Translations under genes and position numbers: made by a program | NCBI RefSeq assembly: GCF_003063315.1 | Contig: NZ_NERV01000003.1 | Span: 620,001 to 684,000 of the forward strand | Direction of reading: 5' to 3' | Length of the DNA stretch: 64,000 nucleotides | Source of the DNA: Limnohabitans sp. T6-5 | Lineage (GTDB): Bacteria > Pseudomonadota > Gammaproteobacteria > Burkholderiales > Burkholderiaceae_C | The notes under the pieces: model-generated | What the model was told of the DNA's origin: nothing | Seen by the model: the letters and a program-made list of their open reading frames with translations, nothing else | Databases searched by the model: none | Shown here: positions 16,480 through 25,173 of the stretch, one piece after another | Layout: each line of letters begins with the position of its first letter | Position numbering within the stretch: position 1 is the stretch's first letter

Positions 16480-17979
16480 ATGAAGACAGCTAAGACCCAG
16501 AGCCCTGTGGGATATTTGCCCAAAGATGCGCAAAGCATTTTGAATCTGGCCGCCAAGTCACTTTTTGATGTGTTTGCCAACGCCAGCGAGGGCATGTTGC
16601 TGGTGGATCGCACCGGTTGTGTGGTGTGGATCAATGACCAGTACCGCCGATTTTTGCCTGCCCTGGGGTTCGCGAGCGAGCAGGAATTTGTGGGGCAGCC
16701 GGTTTCCTCGGTGGTGCAAAACACGCAAATGGAACAGGTGCTGCAGACCGGCAAACCCATCCTGATTGATTTGCTGACCAACAAGGCGGGTACCTTTGTC
16801 GTGAGCAGGTTTCCCTTGCGAGACGATGCCGGGCAGGTGATTGGTGCGCTGGGGGTGGTGCTGTTTGATCAGCCACAGTCCAACTTGCAGCCCTTTTTGT
16901 CCAAATTTTCCCTGCTTCAGCGCGAGCTGGATGAGGCCCGAGATGCCCTGGCGGTGCAAGGCCGTTCCGGTGCCGGCTTGCGGCAGGCGCGGCACAGTTT
17001 TGCCAGCTTCATTGGCAACAGCGCCCAGGTGGTTGACCTCAAGCGCCAGGCGCGCAGGGCAGCGCAGTCGAGCAGCCCGGTCTTGCTGTTGGGTGAAACC
17101 GGCACCGGCAAAGAATTGCTTGCCCACGCCATCCATGCATCATCGCCCCGGGCCCAGGGGCCGCTGATCAGCGTGAACATTGCCGCTGTGCCGGAGACTT
17201 TGCTCGAAGCCGAATTCTTTGGCGTGGCACCGGGGGCCTACACAGGCGCCGACCGCAAAGGTCGCGATGGCAAGTTCCGACTGGCCGATGGCGGCACCTT
17301 GTTTCTGGATGAAATCGGTGACATGCCGCTGGGGCTGCAGGCCAAACTGCTGCGCGCCTTGCAGGAAGGCGAAATCGAGCCTTTGGGCTCCAACCGCTTG
17401 CTGCCCTTTGATGCCAGGATCATCGCCGCTACATCGCGCGATTTGGTCAAACTGGTGCAGGATGGGCGTTTTCGCGAAGATTTGTTTTACCGATTGAATG
17501 TGCTGCCTTTGCGGGTGCCACCTTTGCGTGACCGGGCCAGTGACATCCCGGCCCTGATCGAGGTGCTGACCGAAGCATTGGCCTTGCGCAGTGCTTTACT
17601 CCAGCCCGAGTTCAGTGCGCAAGCCATCGCCTTGTTGTCCGCGCAGCACTGGCGAGGCAATGTGCGCGAGTTGCGCAATGTGATTGAACAATTGTTGTTG
17701 CGCAACGACAGCGGTTGGCTGGATGTGAACGAGGTGGAGCAAGTCCTTCGGGAGTCGGGCCTCAGCCAGATCGCCCCGGCGCAGAGTCCGGGGCCCACGC
17801 CACCAATTGCGGATGGGGGGCAGGCACCAACCCGGCTCCTTCGGCCCTTGTCTCAGCAGGTTCAGGAGTTGGAGCGCCAGGCCGTGGCTGCGGCCTTGGG
17901 ATCCACACAGGGCAACAAGGTGGCCGCTGCGAAACTGCTGGGGCTTTCCAGGGCCAAGTTGTACCAACGTCTGCCTTGA
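16480..17979 (+). CDS. sigma-54-dependent transcriptional activator with PAS domain
   Basis: About 499 residues. The order is a PAS sensor (residues 20-130, GMLLVDRTGCVVWINDQYRRFLP), a AAA+ domain with Walker A GETGTGKE, Walker B GGTLFLDEIGDM and arginine fingers (DGRFREDLFYRLNVLPL), and a Fis-type HTH (NKVAAAKLLGLSRAKLYQRL) ending the protein. The sigma-54 contact loop is GAYTGA rather than GAFTGA, a tolerated aromatic change. ATG 16480 is used; GTG 16441 would add 13 residues. A sigma-54 promoter with upstream palindromes lies just downstream, before the ABC operon. Confidence 0.92.
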   Translation: MKTAKTQSPVGYLPKDAQSILNLAAKSLFDVFANASEGMLLVDRTGCVVWINDQYRRFLPALGFASEQEFVGQPVSSVVQNTQMEQVLQTGKPILIDLLTNKAGTFVVSRFPLRDDAGQVIGALGVVLFDQPQSNLQPFLSKFSLLQRELDEARDALAVQGRSGAGLRQARHSFASFIGNSAQVVDLKRQARRAAQSSSPVLLLGETGTGKELLAHAIHASSPRAQGPLISVNIAAVPETLLEAEFFGVAPGAYTGADRKGRDGKFRLADGGTLFLDEIGDMPLGLQAKLLRALQEGEIEPLGSNRLLPFDARIIAATSRDLVKLVQDGRFREDLFYRLNVLPLRVPPLRDRASDIPALIEVLTEALALRSALLQPEFSAQAIALLSAQHWRGNVRELRNVIEQLLLRNDSGWLDVNEVEQVLRESGLSQIAPAQSPGPTPPIADGGQAPTRLLRPLSQQVQELERQAVAAALGSTQGNKVAAAKLLGLSRAKLYQRLP

Positions 17980-17981
17980 TC

Positions 17982-18045
17982 TGTATTTAAAAAAATACAT
18001 TTGTATTTTATTTGGACATTTTAATTGTCTATAAATTAGACAATT
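17982..18045. promoter_or_regulatory. cluster of palindromes, likely upstream activating sites
   Basis: Three palindromes lie between the activator stop and the ABC operon. Two overlap: TGTATTT/AAATACA (17982-17999) and AAAATACA/TGTATTTT (17992-18009). The third has 9-bp perfect arms AATTGTCTA/TAGACAATT (18023-18031 and 18037-18045). They lie about 90-150 bp upstream of the -24/-12 promoter, the usual distance for sigma-54 activator binding sites. The first pair could also act as part of a terminator, but it lacks a clean GC stem. Confidence 0.6.
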
Positions 18046-18132
18046 TACGGTGCTTCATGCAACAAGCCATATGGGGAGGAAAAAATCTTTGATGCGACAA
18101 GGGTTTAGTATGCCGTGGTGACTGCAGCAGCC

Positions 18133-18148
18133 TGGCACGGCTTGTGCA
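18133..18148 (+). promoter_or_regulatory. sigma-54 (-24/-12) promoter
   Basis: TGGCACGGCTTGTGCA matches the consensus TGGCACGNNNNTTGCA with one mismatch. GG is at 18134-18135 and GC at 18146-18147, with the required 10 bases between them. Transcription would start near 18158, followed by a short leader and CAGGAG before ATG 18202. It is next to a sigma-54 activator gene, which strengthens the call. Confidence 0.75.
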
Positions 18149-18201
18149 ACACAGTCCATGCACAAATGCAGCACACGACCATTCATTCAGGAGACCCTCA
18201 C

Positions 18202-19389
18202 ATGTTCCGTCGACACCTCATTTCGTTGGCCGCCTTGACTTTGACCACGGCGCTGGCCCCCACCGCCATGGCCCAGGGCAAAGACATCAAGATCGCCCAC
18301 ATTTACAGCAAGACCGGCCCGCTGGAGGCTTACGGCAAACAGACCCAAGTGGGTTTGATGATGGGCTTGGACTACGCCACCGGTGGCACCATGACCGTCG
18401 GTGGCCGCAAGATCGTGGTGATCGAAAAAGACGACCAGGGCAAGCCTGATCTGGGCAAAAACCTGTTGGCCGCCGCGTATGGTGACGACAAGGTGGACCT
18501 GGCCGTGGGCCCCACCGCATCGCCCGTGGCGCTGGCCATGCTGCCCGTGGCCGAAGAGTACAAAAAGATTTTGCTGGTCGAGCCCGCTGTGGCCGACTCG
18601 ATCACTGGCGAGAAGTGGAACAAATACATCTTCCGCACGGGCCGCAACAGCAGCCAGGACGCGATTGCCAACGCCGTGGCGGTGGACAAGGACGGCGTGA
18701 GCGTCGTCACGATGGCGCAAGATTCGGCTTTTGGCCGTGACGGCGTGAAGGCCTTCAAGGAAGCGCTGAAAAAATCCAAGCTGGTGCACGAAGAGTACCT
18801 GCCGCCCGCCACCACCGATTTCACCGCGGGTGCGCAGCGCATGATCGACAAGCTCAAGGGCCTGCCTGGCCGCAAGATCATCTTCATCATCTGGGCCGGT
18901 GGCAATCCCTTCAAGATCGCCGACATGGACTTGAAGCGCTATGGCATCGAGATCGCCACGGGCGGCAACATCCTGCCCGCCATGGTGGCCTACAAACAGT
19001 TCCCCGGCATGGAAGGCGCGGCCTACTATTACTTTGGCATGCCCAAGAATCCGGTGAACGACGCCATGGTGTCCATGCACTACACCCAGTTCAAGACGCC
19101 GCCAGACTTTTTCACCGCAGGCGGCTTCTCGTCGGCCATGGCTTTGGTGACAGCGCTCAAAAAGACCAATGGCGACACCAGCGCCAACAAGCTGATCAGC
19201 ACCATGGAAGGCATGAGCTTTGACACGCCCAAAGGCAAGATGACCTTCCGCAAGGAAGACCACCAAGCCATGCAAAGCATGTACCACTTCAAGATCAAGA
19301 TCGATCCGGCTTTTGCCTGGGGCGTGCCCGAGCTGATCCGCGAGATCAAGCCTGAAGAAATGAACGTGCCGATCCGCAACAAACGCTGA
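18202..19389 (+). CDS. branched-chain amino-acid-type ABC transporter, substrate-binding protein
   Basis: 395 residues. The signal peptide ends LAPTAMAQG. It has a Leu/Ile/Val-binding-like fold (KIAHIYSKTGPLEAYGKQTQVGLMMGLDYA, AVGPTASPVALAMLPVAEEYKKI). ATG 18202 has CAGGAG 8 bp before it. It is the first gene of a five-gene transporter set, separated from LivG by two REP-like repeats. The ligand could be an amino acid, amide or aromatic acid; the family alone does not say. Expression probably depends on the sigma-54 promoter upstream. Confidence 0.9.
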   Translation: MFRRHLISLAALTLTTALAPTAMAQGKDIKIAHIYSKTGPLEAYGKQTQVGLMMGLDYATGGTMTVGGRKIVVIEKDDQGKPDLGKNLLAAAYGDDKVDLAVGPTASPVALAMLPVAEEYKKILLVEPAVADSITGEKWNKYIFRTGRNSSQDAIANAVAVDKDGVSVVTMAQDSAFGRDGVKAFKEALKKSKLVHEEYLPPATTDFTAGAQRMIDKLKGLPGRKIIFIIWAGGNPFKIADMDLKRYGIEIATGGNILPAMVAYKQFPGMEGAAYYYFGMPKNPVNDAMVSMHYTQFKTPPDFFTAGGFSSAMALVTALKKTNGDTSANKLISTMEGMSFDTPKGKMTFRKEDHQAMQSMYHFKIKIDPAFAWGVPELIREIKPEEMNVPIRNKR

Positions 19390-19401
19390 TTGCGGCAAGG
19401 A

Positions 19402-19475
19402 TGTGGGAGCCCCGCCCCAGGGGCGATGGCGTGTGGATTGCGGGCAATTTTCGCGGCGAAGGCGCCGCTCCCACA
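19402..19475 (+). repeat. REP-like palindromic element, family A
   Basis: Begins GTGGGAGCCCCGCCC, continues GGGGCGATGGC, and ends TTCGCGGCGAAGGCGCC followed by GCTCCCAC. The outer GTGGGAGC/GCTCCCAC arms are inverted. It is tandem with the next copy and lies between the binding-protein and LivG genes, so it could act as an mRNA-stabilising hairpin that lowers expression downstream. Confidence 0.75.
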
Positions 19476-19500
19476 GTACGCTTCTTGACACGATCTTGTT

Positions 19501-19573
19501 GTGGGAGCCCCGCCCTCGGGGCGATGGCTTGTGGATTGCGAGCGCTTTTCGCGGCGAGGGCGCCGCTCCCACA
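19501..19573 (+). repeat. REP-like palindromic element, family A (second tandem copy)
   Basis: Same modules and orientation as the copy about 99 bp upstream: GTGGGAGCCCCGCCC, GGGGCGATGGC, TTCGCGGCGAGGGCGCC, GCTCCCAC. Small differences between the copies show they are not a very recent duplication. The end lies 14 bp before the LivG start. Confidence 0.75.
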
Positions 19574-19587
19574 AAACGCTTTGACGG

Positions 19588-20361
19588 ATGGATGGAATGC
19601 TTGAAACCCAAAACCTGACGGTGCGGTTTGGCGGTCATGTGGCCGTGAATGCGGTGTCGTGCCGCTTTGAACCCGGCACGCTCACGGCCATCGTCGGCCC
19701 CAACGGGGCGGGCAAAACGACCTACTTCAACCTGATCTCGGGGCAGCTGCCTGCCACCGCAGGCTCGGTGCACCTGAACGGCCGTTCGCTGACGGGCTTG
19801 CCCGCATCGGCGCGCACCCGTGCTGGCTTGGGCAGGGCATTTCAGTTGACCAATCTGTTCCCCAATCTGTCGGTGCTCGAAAACGTGCGCCTGGCAGTGC
19901 AGGCCACGAAAGAAGGCGCACACCGCCGGGGCCTGAACCTGTGGAGCATCTGGAGCGACCATGCGCAGCTCACGAACCGCACTTTGGAAATTTTGCAGTC
20001 CGTCTCGATGACTGCGCAGCAAGACGCCCCGGTGGCCAGCCTGCCGCACGGCGACCAGCGCAAGCTCGAAGTGGCGCTCTTGATGGCGCTGGAGCCATCG
20101 GTCTACATGTTTGACGAGCCCACTGCGGGCATGAGTCACGACGAAGCGCCGGTGATCCTGGACCTGATCCGCCAGCTCAAAAAAGACAAGACCAAAACCA
20201 TTTTGCTGGTCGAACACAAGATGGACGTGGTGCGCGAGTTGGCCGACCGCATCATCGTGCTGCACAACGGCTCGCTGGTGGCCGATGGCGAGCCGAATGA
20301 GGTGATCGCTTCGCCCATCGTGCAAGAGGCTTACCTAGGCAAAGCCAAGGTGGCCGCATGA
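19588..20361 (+). CDS. livG: ABC transporter ATP-binding protein, LivG type
   Basis: 257 residues. Walker A is GPNGAGKT, the Q-loop region is LGRAFQLTNLFPNLSVLENV, and Walker B is VYMFDEPTAGMS. The signature segment is VASLPHGDQRKLEVALLMALEP, where the usual LSxGxQ is SLPHGDQ, a known LivG variant. It energises the LivHM permease on the cytoplasmic side. Two in-frame ATGs (19588 and 19597) are possible starts. The stop overlaps the LivF start (ATGA). Confidence 0.9.
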   Translation: MDGMLETQNLTVRFGGHVAVNAVSCRFEPGTLTAIVGPNGAGKTTYFNLISGQLPATAGSVHLNGRSLTGLPASARTRAGLGRAFQLTNLFPNLSVLENVRLAVQATKEGAHRRGLNLWSIWSDHAQLTNRTLEILQSVSMTAQQDAPVASLPHGDQRKLEVALLMALEPSVYMFDEPTAGMSHDEAPVILDLIRQLKKDKTKTILLVEHKMDVVRELADRIIVLHNGSLVADGEPNEVIASPIVQEAYLGKAKVAA

Positions 20362-21098
20362 ACCAAGCCGACATGAACACGAATTTGCTGACCCTCGAAG
20401 GCGTTCACACACACATCGGGGCCTACCACATCCTGCACGGAGTTCAATTAGCCGTGCCGCGTGGCGAGCTGACCATGCTGCTGGGCCGCAACGGCGCGGG
20501 CAAGACCACCACGCTGCGCACCATCATGGGCCTGTGGCAAGCATCGCAAGGGCGCATCACCTTCGGCGGTGAAGACATCACGCAGCTCAACACGCCCGCC
20601 ATTGCGCAAAAAAACATCGCTTATGTGCCCGAAAACATGGGCATCTTCTCGGACCTGACCGTGAAGGAAAACATGCTTCTGGCTGCCCGCAGCGCCAAGC
20701 ATGCGGCGCAGATGGACGAAGCGCGTTTGCAGTGGATTTTTAAACTCTTTCCGGCTGTTGAGAAATTCTGGAACCACCCGGCAGGCAAGCTCTCGGGCGG
20801 GCAAAAGCAGATGCTGGCCGTGTCGCGGGCCATTGTGGAGCCGCGTGATTTGCTCATCATCGACGAGCCCAGCAAGGGCCTGGCCCCGGCCATCATCCAA
20901 AACATGATCGACGCGTTTCAGCAGCTCAAGGCCAGCGGCGTGACGATCTTGCTGGTGGAGCAAAACATCCACTTTGCCCAGCAGTTGGGTGACAGCGTGG
21001 CCGTGATGGACAACGGCCGCGTGGTCCATGCCGGCCGCATGCAGGTGCTGGCCGAAGACGCGGCTTTGCAGCAATCCTTGTTGGGGCTGGCTTTATGA
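20358..21098 (+). CDS. livF: ABC transporter ATP-binding protein, LivF type
   Basis: 246 residues with Walker A GRNGAGKT, signature KLSGGQKQMLAVSRAIVEPRDLLIIDEPSKGL and the H-loop segment VTILLVEQNIHFAQQLGD. It is the second ATPase of the branched-chain-type transporter. ATGA overlaps at both ends (20358 with LivG, 21095 with LivH) point to translational coupling across the operon. Confidence 0.92.
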   Translation: MNQADMNTNLLTLEGVHTHIGAYHILHGVQLAVPRGELTMLLGRNGAGKTTTLRTIMGLWQASQGRITFGGEDITQLNTPAIAQKNIAYVPENMGIFSDLTVKENMLLAARSAKHAAQMDEARLQWIFKLFPAVEKFWNHPAGKLSGGQKQMLAVSRAIVEPRDLLIIDEPSKGLAPAIIQNMIDAFQQLKASGVTILLVEQNIHFAQQLGDSVAVMDNGRVVHAGRMQVLAEDAALQQSLLGLAL

Positions 21099-22081
21099 AA
21101 TTTTTCGAAGACATCGATACGCGCCCCTTGCTGTTGGTCCCGGTGCTGGCTCTGCTGGCCTGGCCCTTGATCGGCTCGGGTTCGACTTGGCTCACGCTCA
21201 CGGTGGCGGGCCTGGCCATGGGCATGATCATCTTCATCATGGCCTCGGGCCTGACGCTGGTGTTTGGCCTGATGGACGTGCTCAACTTTGGCCACGGCTT
21301 GTTCATTGCGCTGGGTGCATTTGTGGCCACCAGCGTGCTGGGTGCCATGGGCGACTGGACCGGCTCGGGTGAGTGGTGGCGCAACATGGTGGCGGTGTTG
21401 CCTGCCATGGCGGTAGCCATGGCTGTGGCTGCTGCCGTGGGCTTGGCGTTTGAACGCTTCATCGTGCGGCCGGTCTATGGCCAGCACCTCAAGCAGATCC
21501 TCATCACCATGGGCGGCATGATCATTGGCGAAGAACTCATCAAGGTCATTTGGGGTCCGCAACAGATCGCCTTGCCTTTGCCCGAAGCCATGCGCGGCTC
21601 GGTGCTGTGGGGCGACGCCGCGATTGAAAAATACCGCTTGCTGGCGGTGGCCGTGGGCCTGGCCGTTTTTGCGGTGCAAATGTGGGTGCTGGGCCGCACC
21701 AAGATCGGTTTGCTCATCCGCGCAGGGGTGCAAGACCGCGAGATGGTCGAGTCGCTGGGCTACCGCATCCGTCGCCTGTTTGTGGGCGTGTTCGTGGCGG
21801 GCAGCGCGCTGGCGGGCTTGGGCGGCGTCATGTGGGGCCTGTACCAACAAAACGTGGTGCCGCAGATGGGCGCTCAGGTCAACGTGTTGATCTTCATCGT
21901 CATCATCATTGGCGGGCTCGGCTCGACTGGCGGGGCGCTGATCGGCGCTTTGCTGGTGGGCCTGATGGCCAATTACACCGGCTTTTTGGCCCCCAAGCTG
22001 GCGCTGTTTTCCAACATCGTGCTGATGGCGGGCATCCTGCTGTGGCGTCCGCAGGGCGTGTACCCGGTGGCCAACCGCTGA
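21095..22081 (+). CDS. livH: branched-chain-type ABC transporter permease, LivH type
   Basis: 328 residues with about eight membrane helices. Family hallmarks are GMIIFIMASGLTLVFGLMDVLNFGHGLFIALGAF near the N-terminus and ALAGLGGVMWGLYQ followed by IIIGGLGSTGGALIGALLVGL near the C-terminus. It forms the inner-membrane channel with LivM. Its first codon overlaps the LivF stop. Confidence 0.92.
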   Translation: MKFFEDIDTRPLLLVPVLALLAWPLIGSGSTWLTLTVAGLAMGMIIFIMASGLTLVFGLMDVLNFGHGLFIALGAFVATSVLGAMGDWTGSGEWWRNMVAVLPAMAVAMAVAAAVGLAFERFIVRPVYGQHLKQILITMGGMIIGEELIKVIWGPQQIALPLPEAMRGSVLWGDAAIEKYRLLAVAVGLAVFAVQMWVLGRTKIGLLIRAGVQDREMVESLGYRIRRLFVGVFVAGSALAGLGGVMWGLYQQNVVPQMGAQVNVLIFIVIIIGGLGSTGGALIGALLVGLMANYTGFLAPKLALFSNIVLMAGILLWRPQGVYPVANR

Positions 22082-22091
22082 AAGGCCAGAC

Positions 22092-23183
22092 ATGTTCAAT
22101 CGACTCATTTCCAACGACCCGCCACGCAGTCGCCTGCTGGCCGCCTTGCTCATCGTCATCTTGCTCGGGCTGGCCTTCGCACCGTTTTTGTTCCCTGGCG
22201 TCAAGGCCTTGTCGGTCGCGGCCAAGGTGCTGATTTTTGTGGTGCTGGTGGCGGGCTTTGACCTGCTCTTGGGCTACACCGGCATCGTGAGCTTTGCGCA
22301 CACCATGTTCTTTGGCATCGGGGCCTATGGCATTGCCATCTCGTCCAACACCTGGGGGCCGACCTGGGGCGCGATCGGGCTGGGCTTTGCGCTGGCCTTG
22401 GCGCTCACGCTGGTGTTGTCGCTGGCCATCGGCCTGTTTTCGCTGCGCGTGCGGGCGATCTTTTTTGCCATGATCACGCTGGCCGTGGCGGCGGCCTTTC
22501 AGACGCTGGCCTCGCAGTTGTCCGACTTCACCGGCGGCGAAGACGGCCTGAGCTTCAAACTGCCCGAGCTGCTGCTGCCCAGCACCGAGTTCAGCGAAGA
22601 GCCGTTCTTGGGCGTGTCGCTCGATGGCCGCCTGCTTTGCTATTACCTGCTGTTTGTGTTGGCCTTGGGCATGCTCTTGTCGCTCCTGCGCATCGTCAAC
22701 TCGCCCTTTGGCCGCGTGCTTCAAGCCATCCGCGAAAACGAGTTCCGGGCCGAGGCCATTGGCTACCGCGTGGTGGTTTACCGCACGCTGTCGAGCGTGT
22801 TGTCTGCGCTGTATGCCTGTGTGGCCGGGGCCATGCTGGCGCTTTGGCTGCGCTACAACGGGCCAGACACTTCGCTCAGCTTTGAAATCATGATGGACGT
22901 GCTCTTGATCGTGGTGATCGGCGGCATGGGCACCATTTATGGTGCGGCCATTGGCGCGGTGCTGTTCTTGCTGGCGCAAAGCTATCTGCAGGACCTGCTG
23001 CGCCTGGCCAGCGAAGCCACGGCTTCGTTGCCTTTGCTGTCGGCACTGCTCTCGCCCGACCGCTGGCTGCTGTGGCTCGGTCTTTTGTTTGTGCTGTCGG
23101 TCTATTACTTCCCGACTGGGGTGGTGGGGCGCTTGCGCAGCCGCGCTGCGCTGAATGCCTTGGCATCGTCGAAACAGGCTTGA
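22092..23183 (+). CDS. livM: branched-chain-type ABC transporter permease, LivM type
   Basis: 363 residues with many membrane helices. Landmarks are VAGFDLLLGYTGIVSFAHTMFFGIGAY, the cytoplasmic loop GRVLQAIRENEFRAEAIGY and VIGGMGTIYGAAIGAVLFL. It partners LivH and follows it by 10 bp. Only a short gap separates it from the hydrolase gene downstream, which may belong to the same transcript. Confidence 0.92.
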   Translation: MFNRLISNDPPRSRLLAALLIVILLGLAFAPFLFPGVKALSVAAKVLIFVVLVAGFDLLLGYTGIVSFAHTMFFGIGAYGIAISSNTWGPTWGAIGLGFALALALTLVLSLAIGLFSLRVRAIFFAMITLAVAAAFQTLASQLSDFTGGEDGLSFKLPELLLPSTEFSEEPFLGVSLDGRLLCYYLLFVLALGMLLSLLRIVNSPFGRVLQAIRENEFRAEAIGYRVVVYRTLSSVLSALYACVAGAMLALWLRYNGPDTSLSFEIMMDVLLIVVIGGMGTIYGAAIGAVLFLLAQSYLQDLLRLASEATASLPLLSALLSPDRWLLWLGLLFVLSVYYFPTGVVGRLRSRAALNALASSKQA

Positions 23184-23190
23184 GGTTGAT

Positions 23191-24057
23191 ATGACGTTCA
23201 CATCCAACTACATCACTTGCGCTGGGCTGGAAATCCATTACACCGACTGGGGCAAGGCCGACAAAGGCACGGTCATCGCTTGGCACGGCCTGGCCCGCAC
23301 CGGGCGCGACATGGACGAGTTGGCCGCGCACCTGAGCGCGCAGGGCTGGCGCGTGATTTGCCCCGACACGGTGGGTCGTGGTTTATCGCAGTGGAGTGCT
23401 GACCCGGAAAAGGAGTATTGTCTCGCCTTCTATGCCCGCATCGCCCGCGAGCTGATGGACGGTTTGCAGCTGCGCGCCGTGCATTGGGTGGGCACGTCCA
23501 TGGGCGGCGCGATTGGCACATTGTGTGCGGCGGGCCTGGTGGAGCCGACCTTGAAGCACCGCATCCTGAGCCTCACGCTCAACGACAACGCGCCGGAGCT
23601 GGCGCAGGCGGCCATCGACCGCATCAAGGCCTATGCGGGCACGCCGCCGTCTTTTGCCACGGTGACCGAACTCGAAACATTCTTGCGTCAGGTCTACAAG
23701 CCCTTTGGCTGGTTGAGCGATGCGCAGTGGCGGCGCTTGGCCGAAACATCGACGCGCCGGTTGCCCGATGGGCGGGTGACGCCGCATTACGACCCGGCCA
23801 TGGCGCTGCAATTCACGGTGCACCCCAACGACTACCTGATCTGGGCGCATTACGACGCCTTGAATCTGCCCGTGCTGCTGCTGCGGGGTGCAGACTCGGA
23901 TTTGGTGCTGCCCGAAACGGTGGTGGACATGCGCCACCGCGGCCCGGGCTTGCGAGGGCAGCTCAAAATCATCGAAGTGCCCGGTTGTGGCCATGCGCCC
24001 GCGCTCAATGTCTTGCAGCAACTCGAATGGGTGACCGATTTCATCGCCGGTGTTTGA
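23191..24057 (+). CDS. alpha/beta hydrolase
   Basis: 288 residues of alpha/beta hydrolase fold. The oxyanion-hole segment is AWHGLARTGRDMDELA, the nucleophile elbow is GTSMGGAIG (Ser), the acid is in LRGADSDLVLP and the His is in VPGCGHAPAL. It directly follows the Liv-type transporter with 7 bp between genes, so it may hydrolyse an ester or amide brought in by that system. This is inference; the substrate is unknown. ATG 23191 follows a GAGGTTG site. Confidence 0.85.
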   Translation: MTFTSNYITCAGLEIHYTDWGKADKGTVIAWHGLARTGRDMDELAAHLSAQGWRVICPDTVGRGLSQWSADPEKEYCLAFYARIARELMDGLQLRAVHWVGTSMGGAIGTLCAAGLVEPTLKHRILSLTLNDNAPELAQAAIDRIKAYAGTPPSFATVTELETFLRQVYKPFGWLSDAQWRRLAETSTRRLPDGRVTPHYDPAMALQFTVHPNDYLIWAHYDALNLPVLLLRGADSDLVLPETVVDMRHRGPGLRGQLKIIEVPGCGHAPALNVLQQLEWVTDFIAGV

Positions 24058-24140
24058 GTGCCGTGTCATGGGTGTTTCCACTCTGAATAAATGAGGACTT
24101 TTGAGCTGACAATCTCGGCAGTCCCATTTCAGAGATTCCG

Positions 24141-25160
24141 ATGAACATTGCATTCAAACTGATTCCCTTGTTGGCCTTGTGGGCCACGGGTGCGCAGGCC
24201 CAGAGCCGTGAGGTCAACATCATCTGTTCGGCCCAAGCCGCTTGGTGCAGCATGATCGCCGTCACCTTTGAAAAGAGCCAGGGCATCAAAGTCAACATGA
24301 CGGCCAAGGGCTCGGGTGAGGCGATTGCCCAGTTGGCCGCAGAAAAAGCCAACCCCAAGACCGACATCTGGTTTGGCGGCACAGGCGACCCGCACCTGCA
24401 GGCGGCTGAACAAAACCTGAGCCTTGAATACAAATCGCCCACCTTGCCCAAGCTGCACGACTGGGCGCAAAAACAAGCCGCGCAAGCTGGCTACAAAACC
24501 GTGGGCATTTACTCTGGCCCGCTGGGCTTTGGTTACAACACCGAGTTGCTGGCCAAAAAGAAACTGCCCATCCCTAAAACTTGGGGTGACCTGCTCAAGC
24601 CCGAATACAAAGGCGAAATCCAGTCGGCCAACCCGGCCTCCAGCGGTACGGCCTACACCATGATCGCCACGCTGGTGCAGCTCATGGGCGAAGACAAAGC
24701 CTTTGATTACCTCAAGGGCCTGCACAAAAACATCGGCACCTATACCCGCTCGGGCACCGGCCCCATCAAGGCCGTGGCGCGGGGCGAGACCGCCGTGTCC
24801 ATCAGCTTTGTGCACGACGGCCCCGGTGAAAAGGCTCAGGGCTTTCCCATCGAGACCATCACCCCGGCCGATGGCACGGGCGCCGAAATCGGCTCCATGT
24901 CGATCGTGCGCGGCAGTCGCAATCTGGAGGCCGCCAAGAAGTTTTACGAATGGGCGCTGACCCCTGCTGCCCAAGAATTAGCCGCAGCCACTTTGCAGTT
25001 CCAACTGCCCTCGCACAAAGAGGCCAAGGTGGACCCGCGTGTGCCCGACTTCCGCAAGATCAAGATGATCAATTACGACTACGCCAAATACGGCCAAACG
25101 GCTGAGCGCCGCCGCCTGATCCAGCGATGGGAAAAAGAAGTCAACTCGCTGCCCCGTTGA
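24141..25160 (+). CDS. ferric-iron-type ABC transporter, substrate-binding protein
   Basis: 339 residues with a signal peptide ending TGAQAQS. The SBP_bac_1/FutA-FbpA fold includes VNIICSAQAAWCSMIAVTFEKSQGIKVNMTAKGSGEA and SANPASSGTAYTMIATLVQLMGE. A pair of Cys (CSAQAAWC) near the N-terminus is unusual for iron-binding members and may form a disulfide. Related transporters carry Fe3+ or 2-aminoethylphosphonate, so the ligand is not certain. It is the first gene of a three-gene operon. Confidence 0.87.
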   Translation: MNIAFKLIPLLALWATGAQAQSREVNIICSAQAAWCSMIAVTFEKSQGIKVNMTAKGSGEAIAQLAAEKANPKTDIWFGGTGDPHLQAAEQNLSLEYKSPTLPKLHDWAQKQAAQAGYKTVGIYSGPLGFGYNTELLAKKKLPIPKTWGDLLKPEYKGEIQSANPASSGTAYTMIATLVQLMGEDKAFDYLKGLHKNIGTYTRSGTGPIKAVARGETAVSISFVHDGPGEKAQGFPIETITPADGTGAEIGSMSIVRGSRNLEAAKKFYEWALTPAAQELAAATLQFQLPSHKEAKVDPRVPDFRKIKMINYDYAKYGQTAERRRLIQRWEKEVNSLPR

Positions 25161-25173
25161 GTGAAGGTTTGAG

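Noticed and set aside
18187..20325. A 712-codon open frame on the minus strand opposite the transporter genes
   Set aside because: It lies entirely antisense to the well-supported binding-protein and LivG genes. Its composition is His/Arg-rich, as expected of a shadow frame in GC-rich DNA.
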